From: Agapetus fuscipes
Lineage: Eukaryota > Arthropoda > Insecta > Trichoptera > Glossosomatidae
Assembly (NCBI GenBank): GCA_951799405.1
Contig: OX637359.1
Span: 6,506,201-6,570,200 of the forward strand
Direction of reading: 5' to 3'
DNA: 64,000 nucleotides
The position numbers and the translations under genes were made by a program. Positions within the stretch are counted from its first letter, which is position 1, and each line of letters starts with the position of its first letter. The notes beneath the pieces were generated by a model. It made no database searches. It saw only the letters and a list, made by a program, of their open reading frames with translations, and was not told the DNA's origin. Below are positions 20,140-32,215 of this stretch, piece after piece.

Positions 20140-20314
20140 CCATTCCTGGCCGTAGGAGTCAGTCAAGTCATTGATGGCCTTGGAGTCCCACTGCTTCCTG
20201 ATGCCAAACAGCTTCATGGGGAGGAAGCCGTTCTCAGCCATGATCACAAAGTAGACGAAGAAGCCGGCAGCGGCCTGGATCATGCCAATCTGACCGTAGG
20301 CCATGGAGATCAAC
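20140..20314 (-). CDS. Atpalpha: Na+/K+-ATPase alpha, exon encoding TM7 and the TM7/8 ectodomain loop
   Basis: The acceptor GTGCAG (20320-20315) and donor GTAAGA follow the pattern. The first G completes the Arg codon that any of the four exon 12 versions leaves open. It encodes [19 protein letters not shown] and the rest of TM7, then the long extracellular loop ending SYGQEW. SYGQ is the known contact for the beta subunit. It has 58 codons and is the common acceptor for the alternative exon cluster. Confidence 0.97.
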
Positions 20315-23300
20315 CTGCACATCAAACACACAGACAGTCAACAAGGTGCTCAGCAAGGTACACTCCAATCTACCAAACCAGTTCAAATGTCTCACGATTT
20401 GTATATCAGGCAAACTAGCAATCTTATGACTCAAATCAATTGGGTATCCACATTCTGAGTTCAAATGACCTGGATCAAATCCAAACAATGTCAGAAATGA
20501 TTTTTGGTTTTCAAAATTCACAATTCAATTGATAATGATATAGAATAGAATTGATTTTGGAATATATATAAAGCACCTTTTTGCAACAACCACACGTGTG
20601 TCGCAATTTGAAAATAGATTGATTTTTAATCTTATGAAAGTATTGTGGATAGGTGAATTGGTAGAACATTCAAAACCAACTGATGTATGAATTTATTTTA
20701 AGTTCCAAAGGTGCCTACAATAGACAGTTTCAATGGAGTCTGTTCCTCTTTGAAAGGTGCTAGTGTGCAAGCTTATTGGCTGACAAATTTATAAGTTATC
20801 AGTCCACGCCATAATAACGAAGATCAGCTATTTCCCTTTTTGCTCAGACACTGCGAGCAGTGTTGGTATTCCAAACTATGATTGTGGGACGTGCACACAA
20901 CCAACGATTTCATTGTTGTTTTAAGGACTACACTTTCTATTCGATTTGATAGAAACTATCAAAGATGTAACAACATTTGAAGTAATTTGGTAGCTATCCT
21001 ACAACAAATGCATGTGAATTTAATTTTACTAGATGTTAAATACTAAAACTTTTGAGTTTATTAACTTTTATTTTATCAACAACCAATGTCTTTTAATCAT
21101 TAGTAAACTATCACAATTATTAAGAAATCACAATAATTCTGTGATTATCAATATTTTCAACTACAAGATTTACATTTTTAAGCAAATATAGTTGTGTCAA
21201 AACTATTTTCCAAATTGGAAAAAAAACATTTGAAACCAAATAAATAAAATGTAAGTACTTACATGCAATTATTTTGAACATTTAAAGAAGAAGTATTTTT
21301 TTATTAAATGCATTTTTGAACCAGAACAACTTTTAACTGAGTTTTCTCGCTTTTTGTATGATTAGATAAAAAATTCTTCAAATTGAATGAAGTACCCCAT
21401 GAACAAAACAGTGTGTTAATTCCCCTAGATGGCATGAACAGAAAAAAATGTAAGAAAACTAAATCACTCACTACGAGTGCTGTTGTATCTGTCATACACT
21501 TTTCTATATTAACGTAATCGAGAGGAATATGCATGATGTTTTGTGCTAAGGGTTAAGGTTATGACTTTACTTTTTTTAATGAAGTATTTCTTCGGGTTCA
21601 AAAGTGCATTGAAAGCGTATTAGTTGAAACACCAAGCATTTCTATAGACAAGCACTGTAGGCAAGCGGTTTGTACTTTACAACATATGTAGATGTATATA
21701 CTCACATGACGCCTGGATATACTTATGTGTACCAACACTCCACTGACATGCTCTGAACCAAATATTATAATTATTCTCTCCTTTTCATCAAAACACCGAC
21801 TCAGAATCAAATAACCAACACCACAATACAATAAATACACATTTTAAAATAGCATTTCCCTTCTAACATTGTATATTCAACCAATTTGCACCGTATGACT
21901 GATACTTTTGACTTACTGCATTGTCATTTGAATGCAAAACTAATTTAAGTTAATTTTAAACGCAAACATTTTTTTTTTTTTTTAGTTTTAGCATGAAAAA
22001 CATTATATGTTTCTTTCTTTTTCAGTTTAGTATTATTCTGCTTAAAAATATGCCTTTAAATTTGAAATATCTGTAAAAAAAAAGCTAACCTCAAAACTTG
22101 ACTTAAAGAAATCTGCATTCAAATGAAAACATATTTTAAGGTTAATTTTAGTTGATATTTTGAAGTTATGGTCAGTTCTCACAAAGTCAGTAAAAATAGG
22201 ACAGTGATGAGTATCCAACGTATACAAATAAGCAACCATAGCATTGGAATACTGACATTATTTGAATAATGATGAGAAAGAGTGAAATGACTTTTCTCGA
22301 ATCCATAATTAAAGAGTATTGTAAATTTAAAATTTATAAATGTTTATGAAATATATGTAAACGTATTCTTATTTATTTGAGAAGTTTTAAGAATATTTGT
22401 AATAGTCAAGGTGCAAAATAGTTAGTTCAATTTAAAGCTGATGCACATATTTTTTTGTAGGAGAAATTGACTGAATTGTTTTAGTAAAATATGTGTCGGC
22501 TTTTTGGAAAGGCAATGCTTATTATATAAGACATCTTATGTAAAATCTGCAAGGACAGGGAGGGGTATGGGAGGAGGGGGGCGGCAGTAGAGATATTCCA
22601 CAAGAAAAGTAAACGACAGAAGTAGAAAAATATGGAGGTAGAAGTCGAATAGAGAGCTGAAAATTTGATGGAAGAAGATTATCAGAATTTTTGATCTCTA
22701 TGCACTTATCTGGTGAATAAATAAAGCAAATTCAAAATACAACAATCAATATCACAAGTATTAAACTGTATAAACTCAACCATTACATTTCCAAAAAAAA
22801 TGTATGAAAACTGAAACAGTTCCTCTAACTAGGATTTTAGTGTCCATACATTTTTAGTATTACATAAACGTTGAGTTGAAATGTAAAGCTCGTAACTTGC
22901 CATACAGAAATATCAGACAAAGAGTGACATGTTGTATTTTGAAATGTTGTTAACAAAATAATTGTCATCTTTTTAGATAGCTAGATGGTTTTTTGAACTC
23001 GACGATCACACAATTACAAACTGTAAAATTCTGACACCAATCTACATTAAAAAAATATCAACACAAAATTTGCATGCACTATTTTCGCTGAAATCCCCAA
23101 TTAAGTGACTCGTTTTGTTTTATTGAAATCATAGCTATTTTCTAAGTCACTCGCTAAAAAACTATAGCAGTTTTCAAGTGTCTATTTAGCAATACCTATT
23201 TCGTTAAGCACTTTTTTTATATTTTACTCAAACGACAACACAGATAAACAAACAATGGACTTTAAATTTGTCCACTAAACATTTCTGGGTGCATGCACAA

Positions 23301-24365
23301 TTAGGACACGCTCTTTAAACAAATTTTCTTTTATGGCCAATTTCAGCACACTCGTCACTAAAAGCTTTCTCAATTTTTACTTCATCAACAATGCTCTATA
23401 AGACAGTACTATCTTAGAGAATTAAATCAATGACTTTGAGAGAATAAGCCTAGAATTTCAAGTGATAAAAATGTTTTCCAATTGTAAAGACATTCTAGTA
23501 AAAGAATCTAGCAACATTAAGCTTTTGTAAGTGTTGAAACACTAAGGGTTGCAGTAGTTGGTAATCGTGACTGTTTCAGTTTGACATTTTATATTGATTT
23601 GATTTGCTAAGGTGCCGTTTATCACAAAACTATTCATTCCGTGAACAAATGATAACATCTGAGCAGTTTTCTGTTCCCAACCAGTAAAAACATGCGGAAG
23701 TGTGGAAAAACAATGTTTTTCAACACTTTTCAACGTTGAAAAACAATGATTTTCAACACTTTACTGTGTCTCTATACACAAATCATCTGAAATTATATTT
23801 GAGGAGTCAACAATGTCTCTTTCTAAATATTAAAACACAAAGAAGATTAGAATTTGAATGAGTCGTGAAAGGAGATTACTGTTGGATATTTTAGCAAGAG
23901 ACATTATTCACTCGTTACGATCAAAACTATTTCTAAGTAACCACCATTTAGATTTTAAAACTATCCAAATGCTATCATCAACACACACACACGACATGGA
24001 GAGATACTTCATCACTAGATTTTACTTGAGTCACAAGTTTCAAATTTAAAATCAGATTGTTAAAAATAAATCAATCAAGATTTAAAAGAAGAAATTCAAA
24101 GGATAAGTCAAAAAAGGAACAGTGTAAAAGTGGGTAATCAAATTGAATGTTTTATTTGGTCAGAGCTGTTGTGCATTACACCCCAAAGGCAAAGCAAGAC
24201 CTAATTTCTGTAATGCAAAGTTACCGTTTGAGAACAGTCCTTGATACGGGTTTTGTTTTTTAACTCAGGTAAGAGCATTTTTTGAAAGTCAATTTTTTTA
24301 AAGCTTCCCTGGCAAATCAAACCCAAGGCCTTAAATAAAGTAAAATATATATTACGATGATTTAT
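20315..24365. other. intron sequence between exon 12 version 4 and exon 13
   Basis: No further copy of exon 12 was found here on the minus strand. Two segments (about 21440-21530 and 22790-22870) resemble the MITE family at 27968-28105, which has an inner CTCACTACGAGTGCTGTTGT-type block. The rest is AT-rich and unassigned. Confidence 0.5.
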
Positions 24366-24565
24366 GTGTTGAGCAAACTCTCTGTGAGCTTGGTCATTAC
24401 TACGGAAAGGGCCAATCAAGCAAGATTCAGTTGCTGTAAGGTTGGATGGAACTTCAGTGATCAGTTTTTGGTAAAGGCAGATGAACTTTTCAACGAAGAG
24501 AAGAGCTTACTTGAATCATTAAATAATGCTCTAAGTTCAGATGCTGAGACTTCAGACCTTTAGAC
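24366..24565 (-). repeat. SINE1 copy, degenerate
   Basis: It retains GAGCTTGGTCATTACTACGG, the CAAGATTCAGTTGCTGTAAGG block and a decayed head. The B box is lost. Confidence 0.55.
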
Positions 24566-24749
24566 TACAATCAGTGCAAGCTGGTGGGTTTACGAAGGCA
24601 ATGAGAAGTGATGGGGTTAGATAGTATCTCTGATGACGTGGCGGTGTTGACTTGTAACACACTAGAAAGAAAAGACACTGTCAGTCATTTGCATTTGAAT
24701 AATACAATGTGCTAAGAGTTGCGCGGAGTGGGCTCTAGGTTAACCAGAC

Positions 24750-24844
24750 CTGCGGTTGACCAGATTGTCTCTGTAGGGGTCCCGCGGCTGACGCTTCATG
24801 ATGTCAGACTCGGGGGCCTCGTACGCCAGAGAGATGGCAGGCAC
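24750..24844 (-). CDS. Atpalpha: Na+/K+-ATPase alpha, alternative exon 12, version 4 (3'-most)
   Basis: It is 95 bp, phase 0 in and phase 2 out, with an AAG acceptor and a GTCTGG donor. The upstream pyrimidine tract is weak. It encodes [14 protein letters not shown], then [16 protein letters not shown] and the first two bases of an Arg codon. It is the most divergent of the four: Ala-Pro replaces Glu-Ala/Ser after YE, and RDN...NRR replaces xDK...NER. From memory this is the form usually reported in lepidopteran cDNAs. It covers the cytoplasmic end of TM6 and the L6/7 loop, which connects the ion sites to the P domain. Confidence 0.93.
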
Positions 24845-25527
24845 CTTCAGGCAATAACACACATTCAGGGCTCCGTACAACACAACGCCTGCGCCCCTTC
24901 CCTCCAAGACCATCCCCACCATTGAGTTATAATACAGTGGAGAACTATTCAGACACTATATCCGTTTCAACCTACCTCATCACAAATCTTCGTTAGTTAG
25001 AAAGAGAAGAATAATACTCCGAGTGTCAACACACTGTTAACAGGCAAAAGGTACGGTTTTTAGATATTTTTTTTCTGCATTGCTGGCATTAGCAAAATGT
25101 CTTTCCTGCGCAGAAAATGTGCCCGTTGCAATTATTATGGTTGGTGAAATTGTCAATTGAAAAAAATGGCATTATTATAAAACATAATGGCATATGTAAT
25201 AATTAGGTGTTAAAACAAAATATAGAGAAAGCAAGAAAAGATAGTATTTCATATGATTATTATTAAGCATTCTGTGGCGTTTGACAGGTCCGGTTGATAA
25301 TTTAAGTCCCATAGTATGTTACAATGCCGTAAGTTAGTTTCGTCTCCACCATTATTATAGCTCAATGATCCCCACCTACACTCAAACTCCTCAACATCAC
25401 CCTTTTCTTTACCTTAATTCTTACCCTGAAAGGCAACGACAGACTGCAGAATAATGTGCTCAATATGAATAAGAAAACATTATAACATCTTCTCATTTCT
25501 TCCTGAAACTATTCTCACATATTTGAT
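24845..25527. other. intron, no feature seen
   Basis: AT-rich with no recognised repeat or coding region. Confidence 0.4.
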
Positions 25528-25790
25528 AATCTAATCTAATCTAATCTAATCTAAGCTGCAAAGATATATATCATTTAAGATTTATATTAAATGCATTCCC
25601 ACACGCAGATATGTATAATTTCGCGCTAACACATGCCGCATGTGGACCTACAATATAAAAACCCAATCTCAAATGAACATAAGCCTTGCAACTCTTGCCG
25701 TCCTTCCCTGAAACAGGGTGACATTGGCAAAGTGAACCAATTTTTTACAGTATGGGTGGTCAGCCGCATAACAACCTATAAGTCAAGGAA
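25528..25790 (-). repeat. SINE3 copy, full length
   Basis: Four ATCTA units mark the tail at the left. It is nearly identical to the copies at 1815 and 56646, so those three look young. Confidence 0.75.
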
Positions 25791-26049
25791 CAATCAAAAA
25801 AGAATAATCAAACATGATAATCACATCATTTCCTTGATGTTATTTTTGTAAACACAAGTGATTGAATTAAAGATAATTATCATCAGGAGCCTACCATTAG
25901 ATGTAGTATTTCTTTTATAAAATTAAATTAAGATCAGCCTTGATTGGTTTTCCAGGTCATGACCGTGGTCTATTGCTTTTTCCTTGTTTCTTGGTTAAGT
26001 TTTGTTACAACACTGCAAGTATTGCATGCTACAATATGTGATACATCTA

Positions 26050-26303
26050 TCTATCTATAATCTAAGTTGCAAAGATATTTTTTCCATATGAGATTCGTAT
26101 TAAGCGAATGCCCACAAGCAGACACATATAAGTTTGCGCTTACACATGCTACATGTGTGCTTACAAGTTAAAATTCAAACCTCAAATGAACATAAAACCT
26201 GCAACTTTTGCAGACCTTCCCTGAAACAGGGGAAAATTGGCAATGTGAACATTTTTTTTACAGTATGAGTGGTCAGCCTCATACCAACCTATAAGTCGAG
26301 GAA
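26050..26303 (-). repeat. SINE3 copy, older
   Basis: Full length but diverged, for example GCTACATGTGTGCTTACAAG in the middle block. Confidence 0.7.
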
Positions 26304-27023
26304 CATACATCAAATATGTAAAGTTCCATTAAAGGAATGAGTGCATTTTATATTGTTCCTCATTCATACTCAGCACAATCTTACAGTTTGTCGTTTATAA
26401 ATTAACAATCAACAACAAAACATGTTTTTACAAATTGACATTTTGATTGTCGGAATGGCTGATTAATAATTGAGAAGTAGGGTTGTGTTTCCTTACAAGT
26501 TTGAGCGTAATTAATGTTTTTATAACCCCCAAATGGCACGGGTCATATCCATGCATCGTGGTCGCCCAGCGAGACCACTAACGTTGGTGTTCTGTCCCCT
26601 GTTGTTGCATTTTCGCACTCTCGACATGATTCAAATGACATCGCGTGACTGCAGCATTTCTCCAAAACTAATCAAATGTGTAAATAGTCTACCCTTAATT
26701 AGTTACAGAATAATTATAGTTAATAATATACGAGTGGGATGCATGTTATGGTACATGGTTCAGCAGGGAGTCTGCCTTCTAGAAGTTCATCAGCTTCAAA
26801 CAAATGAGAGAGAAGAAGAAGTCGCTAGTTTGTACAGTAATCATAAAGAATCATTCTTGTAATTCAAGCGCACTGATAGGTGGGCCCCTAGTTAAAAAAT
26901 AGAAACCAATCACAGCTTTAAATTCATTCAAAACAATAGTTTTTTTGATAATAAAAGACAGATTTTGTACAAACTGTAGAAGTAGAATAAGAAGTTTTCT
27001 CAATATTTTGTTGAAGACATATT
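26304..27023. other. intron with a GC-richer patch
   Basis: The segment 26527-26680 is GC-richer and partly open on the plus strand, but it has no recognisable domain or splice context. Confidence 0.35.
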
Positions 27024-27232
27024 TCTAATCTAAGTTGCAAAGATATGTAACAGACACATATAAGTTCGCGCTTAAACATGCCGCATGTGAATCTATAATA
27101 TAAAAATCTCAAATGAACATACACCCTGCAACTCTTGCCGACCTTCCCTGAAGCAAGGGTGACATTGGCAAAGTGAACCATTTTCTACAGCATGGGTGGT
27201 CAGCCGCATACCAACCTACAAGTCAAGGAACA
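27024..27232 (-). repeat. SINE3 copy with internal deletion
   Basis: It lacks about 40 bp between the AAAGATATGT and CAGACACATATAAG blocks. Confidence 0.7.
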
Positions 27233-27654
27233 ATTGATATCATTAAAAGGCATATTTTTTCCCTTATTCCAGATTTCTCTGCATTTTTCCAGTATTGTTT
27301 CATAAAAGTATTGCATTGTTTTCTTTTATGAATAAGTTCATCCTTATTCATCACAGAACAAGGATGCTTCCCGATGATGTTGGATATAACATAGAGAATT
27401 AAAATTGTATTAATTACAAAGCCGTGGTGTAGAGAAGTGGTCACATACAGCTCTGGCAATTCATTGAAAAATCATTCTTCTCTATGCAATTGTTCGTAAA
27501 GTTTAATTTAATTCTATACAAAATATCTAAAACATTACATGGATACCTATAACTTCTACAAAATCAAAGAGAAATATGTTTCTTCCATAATACAGTTTAT
27601 AAACATATCTGTCTGTTTTAATACACAAAAAAAACAAGTACCTACAACAATTGT

Positions 27655-27800
27655 GCCTTATAGAATCAAAGACGGAAATTTAAGATTTTTCACAAAAACA
27701 ACATAAATATATAGAAACGATGAGAAAATTATTTTCTATGTTTCTGTATATTTATCTTATTTACAAAATCTTAGATTGCCACCTTTGATTTTATGCAACT
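27655..27800. mobile_element. palindromic MITE (ATAGAATCAAAGGCGAC family)
   Basis: Inverted arms from TATAGAATCAAAGACGG to its mirror TTGATTTTATGCAAC meet around CGATGAGAAAATTATTTTC. The same palindrome recurs at 32376, 33428, 48668 and 49138. Confidence 0.6.
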
Positions 27801-27967
27801 CAATCGCAATCATAATCTAAATCTGTAATAGCCGTTTCTTTGATTCAGGTTTTATTTTTTAACTATTTTGAAAGTAGGTATTAAAAAATCTAAAAAGCTA
27901 GACCCTAGAAGAAGGAATTAGTGTAATTTGTCTCTAAAAACAGTATTGCGAATATAAAACGTTGCGT

Positions 27968-28105
27968 AAATCGCACCTCAATTACATAAATGAATAAAAA
28001 TATATGGAATACACGACAGCACCTCTAGAGAGTGACTAAGTTTTCATACATTTTGTTTGATTTACAAAATCGAGGTGAGTTTAATGTTTTATACTCGGAG
28101 CGCAG
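27968..28105. mobile_element. MITE family member (CACCTCGATT termini)
   Basis: The ends carry CACCTCAATTA and, mirrored, AATCGAGGTGAG, and the interior is AACTAAGT/CACTCTCTAGAGGTGCTGTCG-like. Related copies lie at 31690-31805 and 55400-55510, with fragments at 21440, 22790 and 35985. Confidence 0.55.
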
Positions 28106-28451
28106 TACTCCTGTTACTGATGAAGTCAACTACAAAGATATTCTTAAACTCTGATGACTGAGTGAACCATCGTTCAGAAACTAAATTAGAAATTACATAG
28201 ATAAGAGTGAGGACTATTTAAACTTATATTTATATATGTATATATGTGTGACTTTATTTTAGTGTTATTTAAATGTACTGAATTGATTTAAATAATAAAT
28301 GCACCATTGAAAGATAAAAGTGAATGGACAAGAAACCTTCTTAGATTTGAATGTATTATTTATTTCTACAAAGAATCATACTAAAACATCAATCAATATT
28401 ATTTATGTTGATCGATTTACGGAAGTGTTGAAAAGCCTTGTTTCTAAGCAT

Positions 28452-28650
28452 CATATCGCACGTTTAATAATAAAGAGCAATAACTCAAAATTCAAGAATG
28501 TTGGGAAATCACGTTTGAAGTTCAGACAACCAGTACGACAACGCCTGTCGCATTCTACCTATTCTTCTCGTATTGTTCTTGCGTTTATTACAAAATCTCG
28601 ATTTTCCCAATTTTCAAGTTCTTTCTCTTTATTATTAAGCGTGCAATATG
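28452..28650. mobile_element. MITE with CATATCGCACGTTTAATAAT termini
   Basis: About 26-bp inverted ends bracket a 199-bp element, and a second, longer copy lies at 35180-35427. The family shares GGGAAATCACGTTTGAAG in the interior. Confidence 0.75.
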
Positions 28651-29939
28651 GAAAAAAATGTGTTTAACCTTGAAATTAAAATTTTAAATAAAGGCTAAGG
28701 AGCAATTAATTATTCTGAAATGTATTTGCCTCTACTTTGTTCACACAAATAGCAGTTTATGTGATTTGAACCCAAGAGGGTGGTCTACACAAATTCCATG
28801 GACAAAAAAAGTTGTGACATTACACTGACAGGTAGCTAGCGGAACTAAATAATATTTTGTTATTAGTTGATAAGGACGGCTACTGCATAGACACGTGACA
28901 TTTGAGAAATAGAAAATCTGTTTCGGGATACTCTGAGTCCATGTTGACAATGACAGAACTTGCTTTTGTTTAAAATATACTTTTTATGAAGTATTTACTT
29001 GAATTAAATTACATGATTGAATTGACTGATCAAAATACAGTAACGCACACAGGTATACCAATCATAAAAGTTTTCAAACAGAATGCAGTGTTTTGTATCC
29101 GTAGTTGCTATCTCTTTCATACATAGTATGTCAACAAATAGACAACAAATGTTAAGAATTTTTATATTCTTTAAGAATAATTATTAATTAATTGAAAATT
29201 AAATACAAAGCATCAAACACACTTTAATATTGTTTATATTTATTTTCAAAATATTGCAAATATACACATTCGCTCAAAAAGATATTTTTAGAGGAATTAT
29301 TAAGAAAGTTTTCTGTCCATACGCTTTAATGAGTCAACGAATGCTACTCTACAGATTTCCTTTAATGTAAATTTTACCTACATATAAAAGTAATTAATAT
29401 TAATATTGTTATAAGCATAACTTAGTTGATATTCTAAATGGATAGAGACCATAGAGTAGGGATGGGCTGAGTTAGTAGAAGTAGAGAGTGTCGAGTATAG
29501 TGTAATTCAGTAGAAGCAGCGCCAACTTTACCCACAATAACTTCACATTAAACCCAACTTCCCGTTCCATTGAAAACTTGATGCATTACTATTTCATATT
29601 GATTGATATGCAATGTTTATTTTTTCTCAGTGGACGAACGTCACAGGTCTATGCGACTAGGCTTCTTAGTAACCAATAACAAAATATAAGTGTGCCTTTT
29701 TCATATCAGCCAGGTCGTGTCACTTTTTTTTACACATATTCACAATTCAAAATTCATTGAGTCCATCTCCTAGCGAGCTAGTCATTCATGCTCTCGTTTG
29801 GAATATGCAAGATGGTTATTTTAACACTTTCAAGTTGTCAATCACTTTAAAAAGAATGATCTTGGCACATTTAAATTGGAAGGAAAAAATGTGACGTCAT
29901 TTGACCGGGTGCCTAGGGAAAGGCAGGCAAATATTTTTT
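28651..29939. other. intron, no clear feature
   Basis: AT-rich with only debris-like similarity to 271-297. No gene is seen. Confidence 0.4.
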
Positions 29940-30180
29940 CTGGAGTGATGTTTTCCGGGATCTGTTGCCGTGGTCTGTGGAAGATGGAGCTTCCGGACGT
30001 TTCACCCATTTCTACGATGGGCTTCTTGAGCGTGAAGTATGATGATGATGATGATCTTGATGAGAACTGTGCTGTCATCATACTTCACGCTGAAGAAGCC
30101 CATCGTAGAAATGGGCGAAACGTCCGGAAGCTCCAGCTCCCACAGACCACGGCAACAGATCCCGGAAAACATCACTCCAG
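29940..30180. repeat. 241-bp near-perfect palindrome
   Basis: Arms of 107 bp (29940-30046 and 30074-30180) differ at only a few positions and enclose a 27-bp loop flanked by GATGATGAT units. Diverged relatives lie at 40065-40285 and 45820-45960. The right arm contains a hammerhead-like core. The open frames on both strands are mirror images and have no coding support. Confidence 0.9.
30082..30130 (+). ncRNA. hammerhead-ribozyme-like core, copy 3 (best cleavage triplet)
   Basis: CTGAAGA lies at 30090-30096, then A, stem GCCCAT (30098-30103), a 7-base loop, ATGGGC (30111-30116), GAAAC and GTC (30122-30124). Stem I can form between CTTC-A-CG upstream and CGGAAG downstream with one bulged A. GTC is the canonical hammerhead cleavage triplet, and ACGT would be the minimal stem III. 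Confidence 0.45.
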
Positions 30181-31200
30181 CATCATCAGCCGGCCGTGTG
30201 AGCCTAAAACTCTTATTAAATATTTTTTCATTGCTTGTTAACAGCCATAGCCCCATGGAAGTGTGCCCACCAAGATAAAAATTCTAAATTCAAATTCACT
30301 GTCAATTTTTATGAATGTTTATTTAATGTGTTATTTCACTTTCTATTTTATTTTTTATAGCAAGCCCTCAATGCAAATGGAAGTTGAGTTGTGAAGTTTT
30401 TAATTGGGGCACCGTTTACACAATAAACGGCACTTATGAAGCGCATTGTGTGTTGACGCTGTAAAAAATGAGGCAAGTGGCATTGTCGAGAAAAACATTT
30501 TTGTATGTACATGTGAGAAACAGCTGAAAGGTTCATATGGTGTAGAAAGAGAAGAAAGATATGATCAGATGGTAAACAAACAGATAAAGAAGGCGCCATG
30601 CAGACACGTGAAGTGGATACATCATTTGGAGGGGGGTTGGTTGTTGGACAGGGCTCTTGAGGTGTGACTTACCTTTGAATACACGGCTCGGTATGGGATA
30701 TGCAGACATTGTATACACACGCACACATACAGACACACTAGACGCACATATACACATAACTGATCCATCAAGACAATCATTGAAACACAAAAGAATAACA
30801 AAATGTAGCATGATGAGTTGGGAGATTGTTTTCAACATTTGGTCGGCTCAATCATTTTTCTTTTTATTTTGAGTTTTAATTGAGAAATTATACAAAAAAA
30901 TTGAGCTAAGCAAATGTGTAAATTGACATAATGTTTATGACTTCAATATTTTATGTGAATATAAAAAAAATGCAATATTTTTTTGTGATTTAAGGCTTAA
31001 CAAATCATCTAAGGTTTCATGTTTGCGATGTAAAAAGTAGGACGAAAGATTTACTTTCATAAAATATTTTTTGTCCATCACATTAGTATACTATCAGACA
31101 ATAGAGTCGGCATATATGAGCGTGGGAAAAAATTGTGACGTCGTCCGGCCAGGTTATTTAAAAAATATTTAAGGAATTTTATTTTTAGGAATTTTTATTG
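30181..31200. other. intron, no gene
   Basis: It contains a short ACACACATACAGACACAC tract near 30717-30738. Nothing else is recognised. Confidence 0.4.
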
Positions 31201-31207
31201 CAAATCA

Positions 31208-31249
31208 TTGCTTCTGATGATGCCTTTTGAGGCGAAAACGTTTAAGCAT
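31208..31249 (+). ncRNA. hammerhead-ribozyme-like core, copy 4 (best stem I)
   Basis: TGCTT (31209-31213) directly precedes CTGATGA (31214-31220). Then come T, stem GCC, loop TTTTGA, GGC, GAAAACG and TTT, and AAGCA (31244-31248) pairs with TGCTT. This copy has the canonical CTGATGA. Confidence 0.42.
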
Positions 31250-31435
31250 ATAAAATAAGAATATTAAGTGAATTGAAAGTGTGTTTTTTTACAAAAAAAA
31301 ATATTTATAAAAAAGTTGATCAACCGTTTGTTTTTGGTTGCTGTGGATCCTAGTGACTTAGAACTCTGATCTGCTGACGTGATCTTGCATGAGAAATTAG
31401 AAATTTAAAACTTTGTCCTGAGTTCATTAAAAATA

Positions 31436-31632
31436 ATATCTTAGCTGGATCGTCACTAAAGAAATTGGTAATTACACAAACAAGACCCAGTTGCTAAAAC
31501 ACTGGATGAACCTTGGTGACTGGTGTTAGTTACAAGAATATTTTCAAAATGAAATATCATTTTTTATGCTTGGTCAGAAATCAAAAATACTACCTTTTGA
31601 TTACGAGCCCATAGCTCTAATCAGTAGACAAT
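31436..31632 (-). repeat. SINE1 copy, heavily decayed
   Basis: It retains ACAAGACCCAGTTGCT and CTTTTGATTACGAGCCC blocks in the SINE1 order. Confidence 0.45.
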
Positions 31633-31689
31633 GAACATTGGTTCAGTAGTACAATATCTTGAGTAAAAGACATTGGGTTAACTCACCTT

Positions 31690-31805
31690 GATTGCGTAAA
31701 TCGAAAAACTATATGAAAACTAAATCCCTCTCTAGGAGTGCTATTATACATTTTTGATTTGCACAATCGAGGTGAGATTAATGCAATGCTTTATACTAGA
31801 GGTAC
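31690..31805. mobile_element. MITE family member (CACCTCGATT termini), second copy
   Basis: It has ATTGCGTAAATCG and, mirrored, TTTGCACAATCGAGGTGAG, with an inner AATCCCTCTCTAGGAGTGCT block. Confidence 0.55.
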
Positions 31806-32001
31806 AGATCTTAGGTGAATTGTTAAGCCTTGAATAGTATTGCATGTTTTTTTATATTTATTTTTGTTATTTTTTTTGGAACTGAAATGTCAAACATTGT
31901 GTCAACTTCCGTGCATAAAATAAAGTAAGTTAGTGACAGATAAAGGACAAGACGCAGAGACTGTATTGAGAAGTGAGTTGCGAGCGTTAAGGCCGTGTTT
32001 A

Positions 32002-32097
<96 letters not shown>

Positions 32098-32215
32098 CTA
32101 CAAAACACCACTGCGAGCGTAAGCACCACTCAGAACCATCTCGTTAGGGGCGGGGACATAACATGCATCACAGCTAACTTACGCACACCGACCCCCACCT
32201 CGTTAACTATCAAAA

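Noticed and set aside
20315..24749. A fifth copy of ATPase exon 12
   Set aside because: No minus-strand ATCATGAAGCG-like core was found outside the four listed exons.
30002..30256. Protein with FSVKYDDD repeats
   Set aside because: Both strands show it because the locus is a palindrome; it is not a gene.
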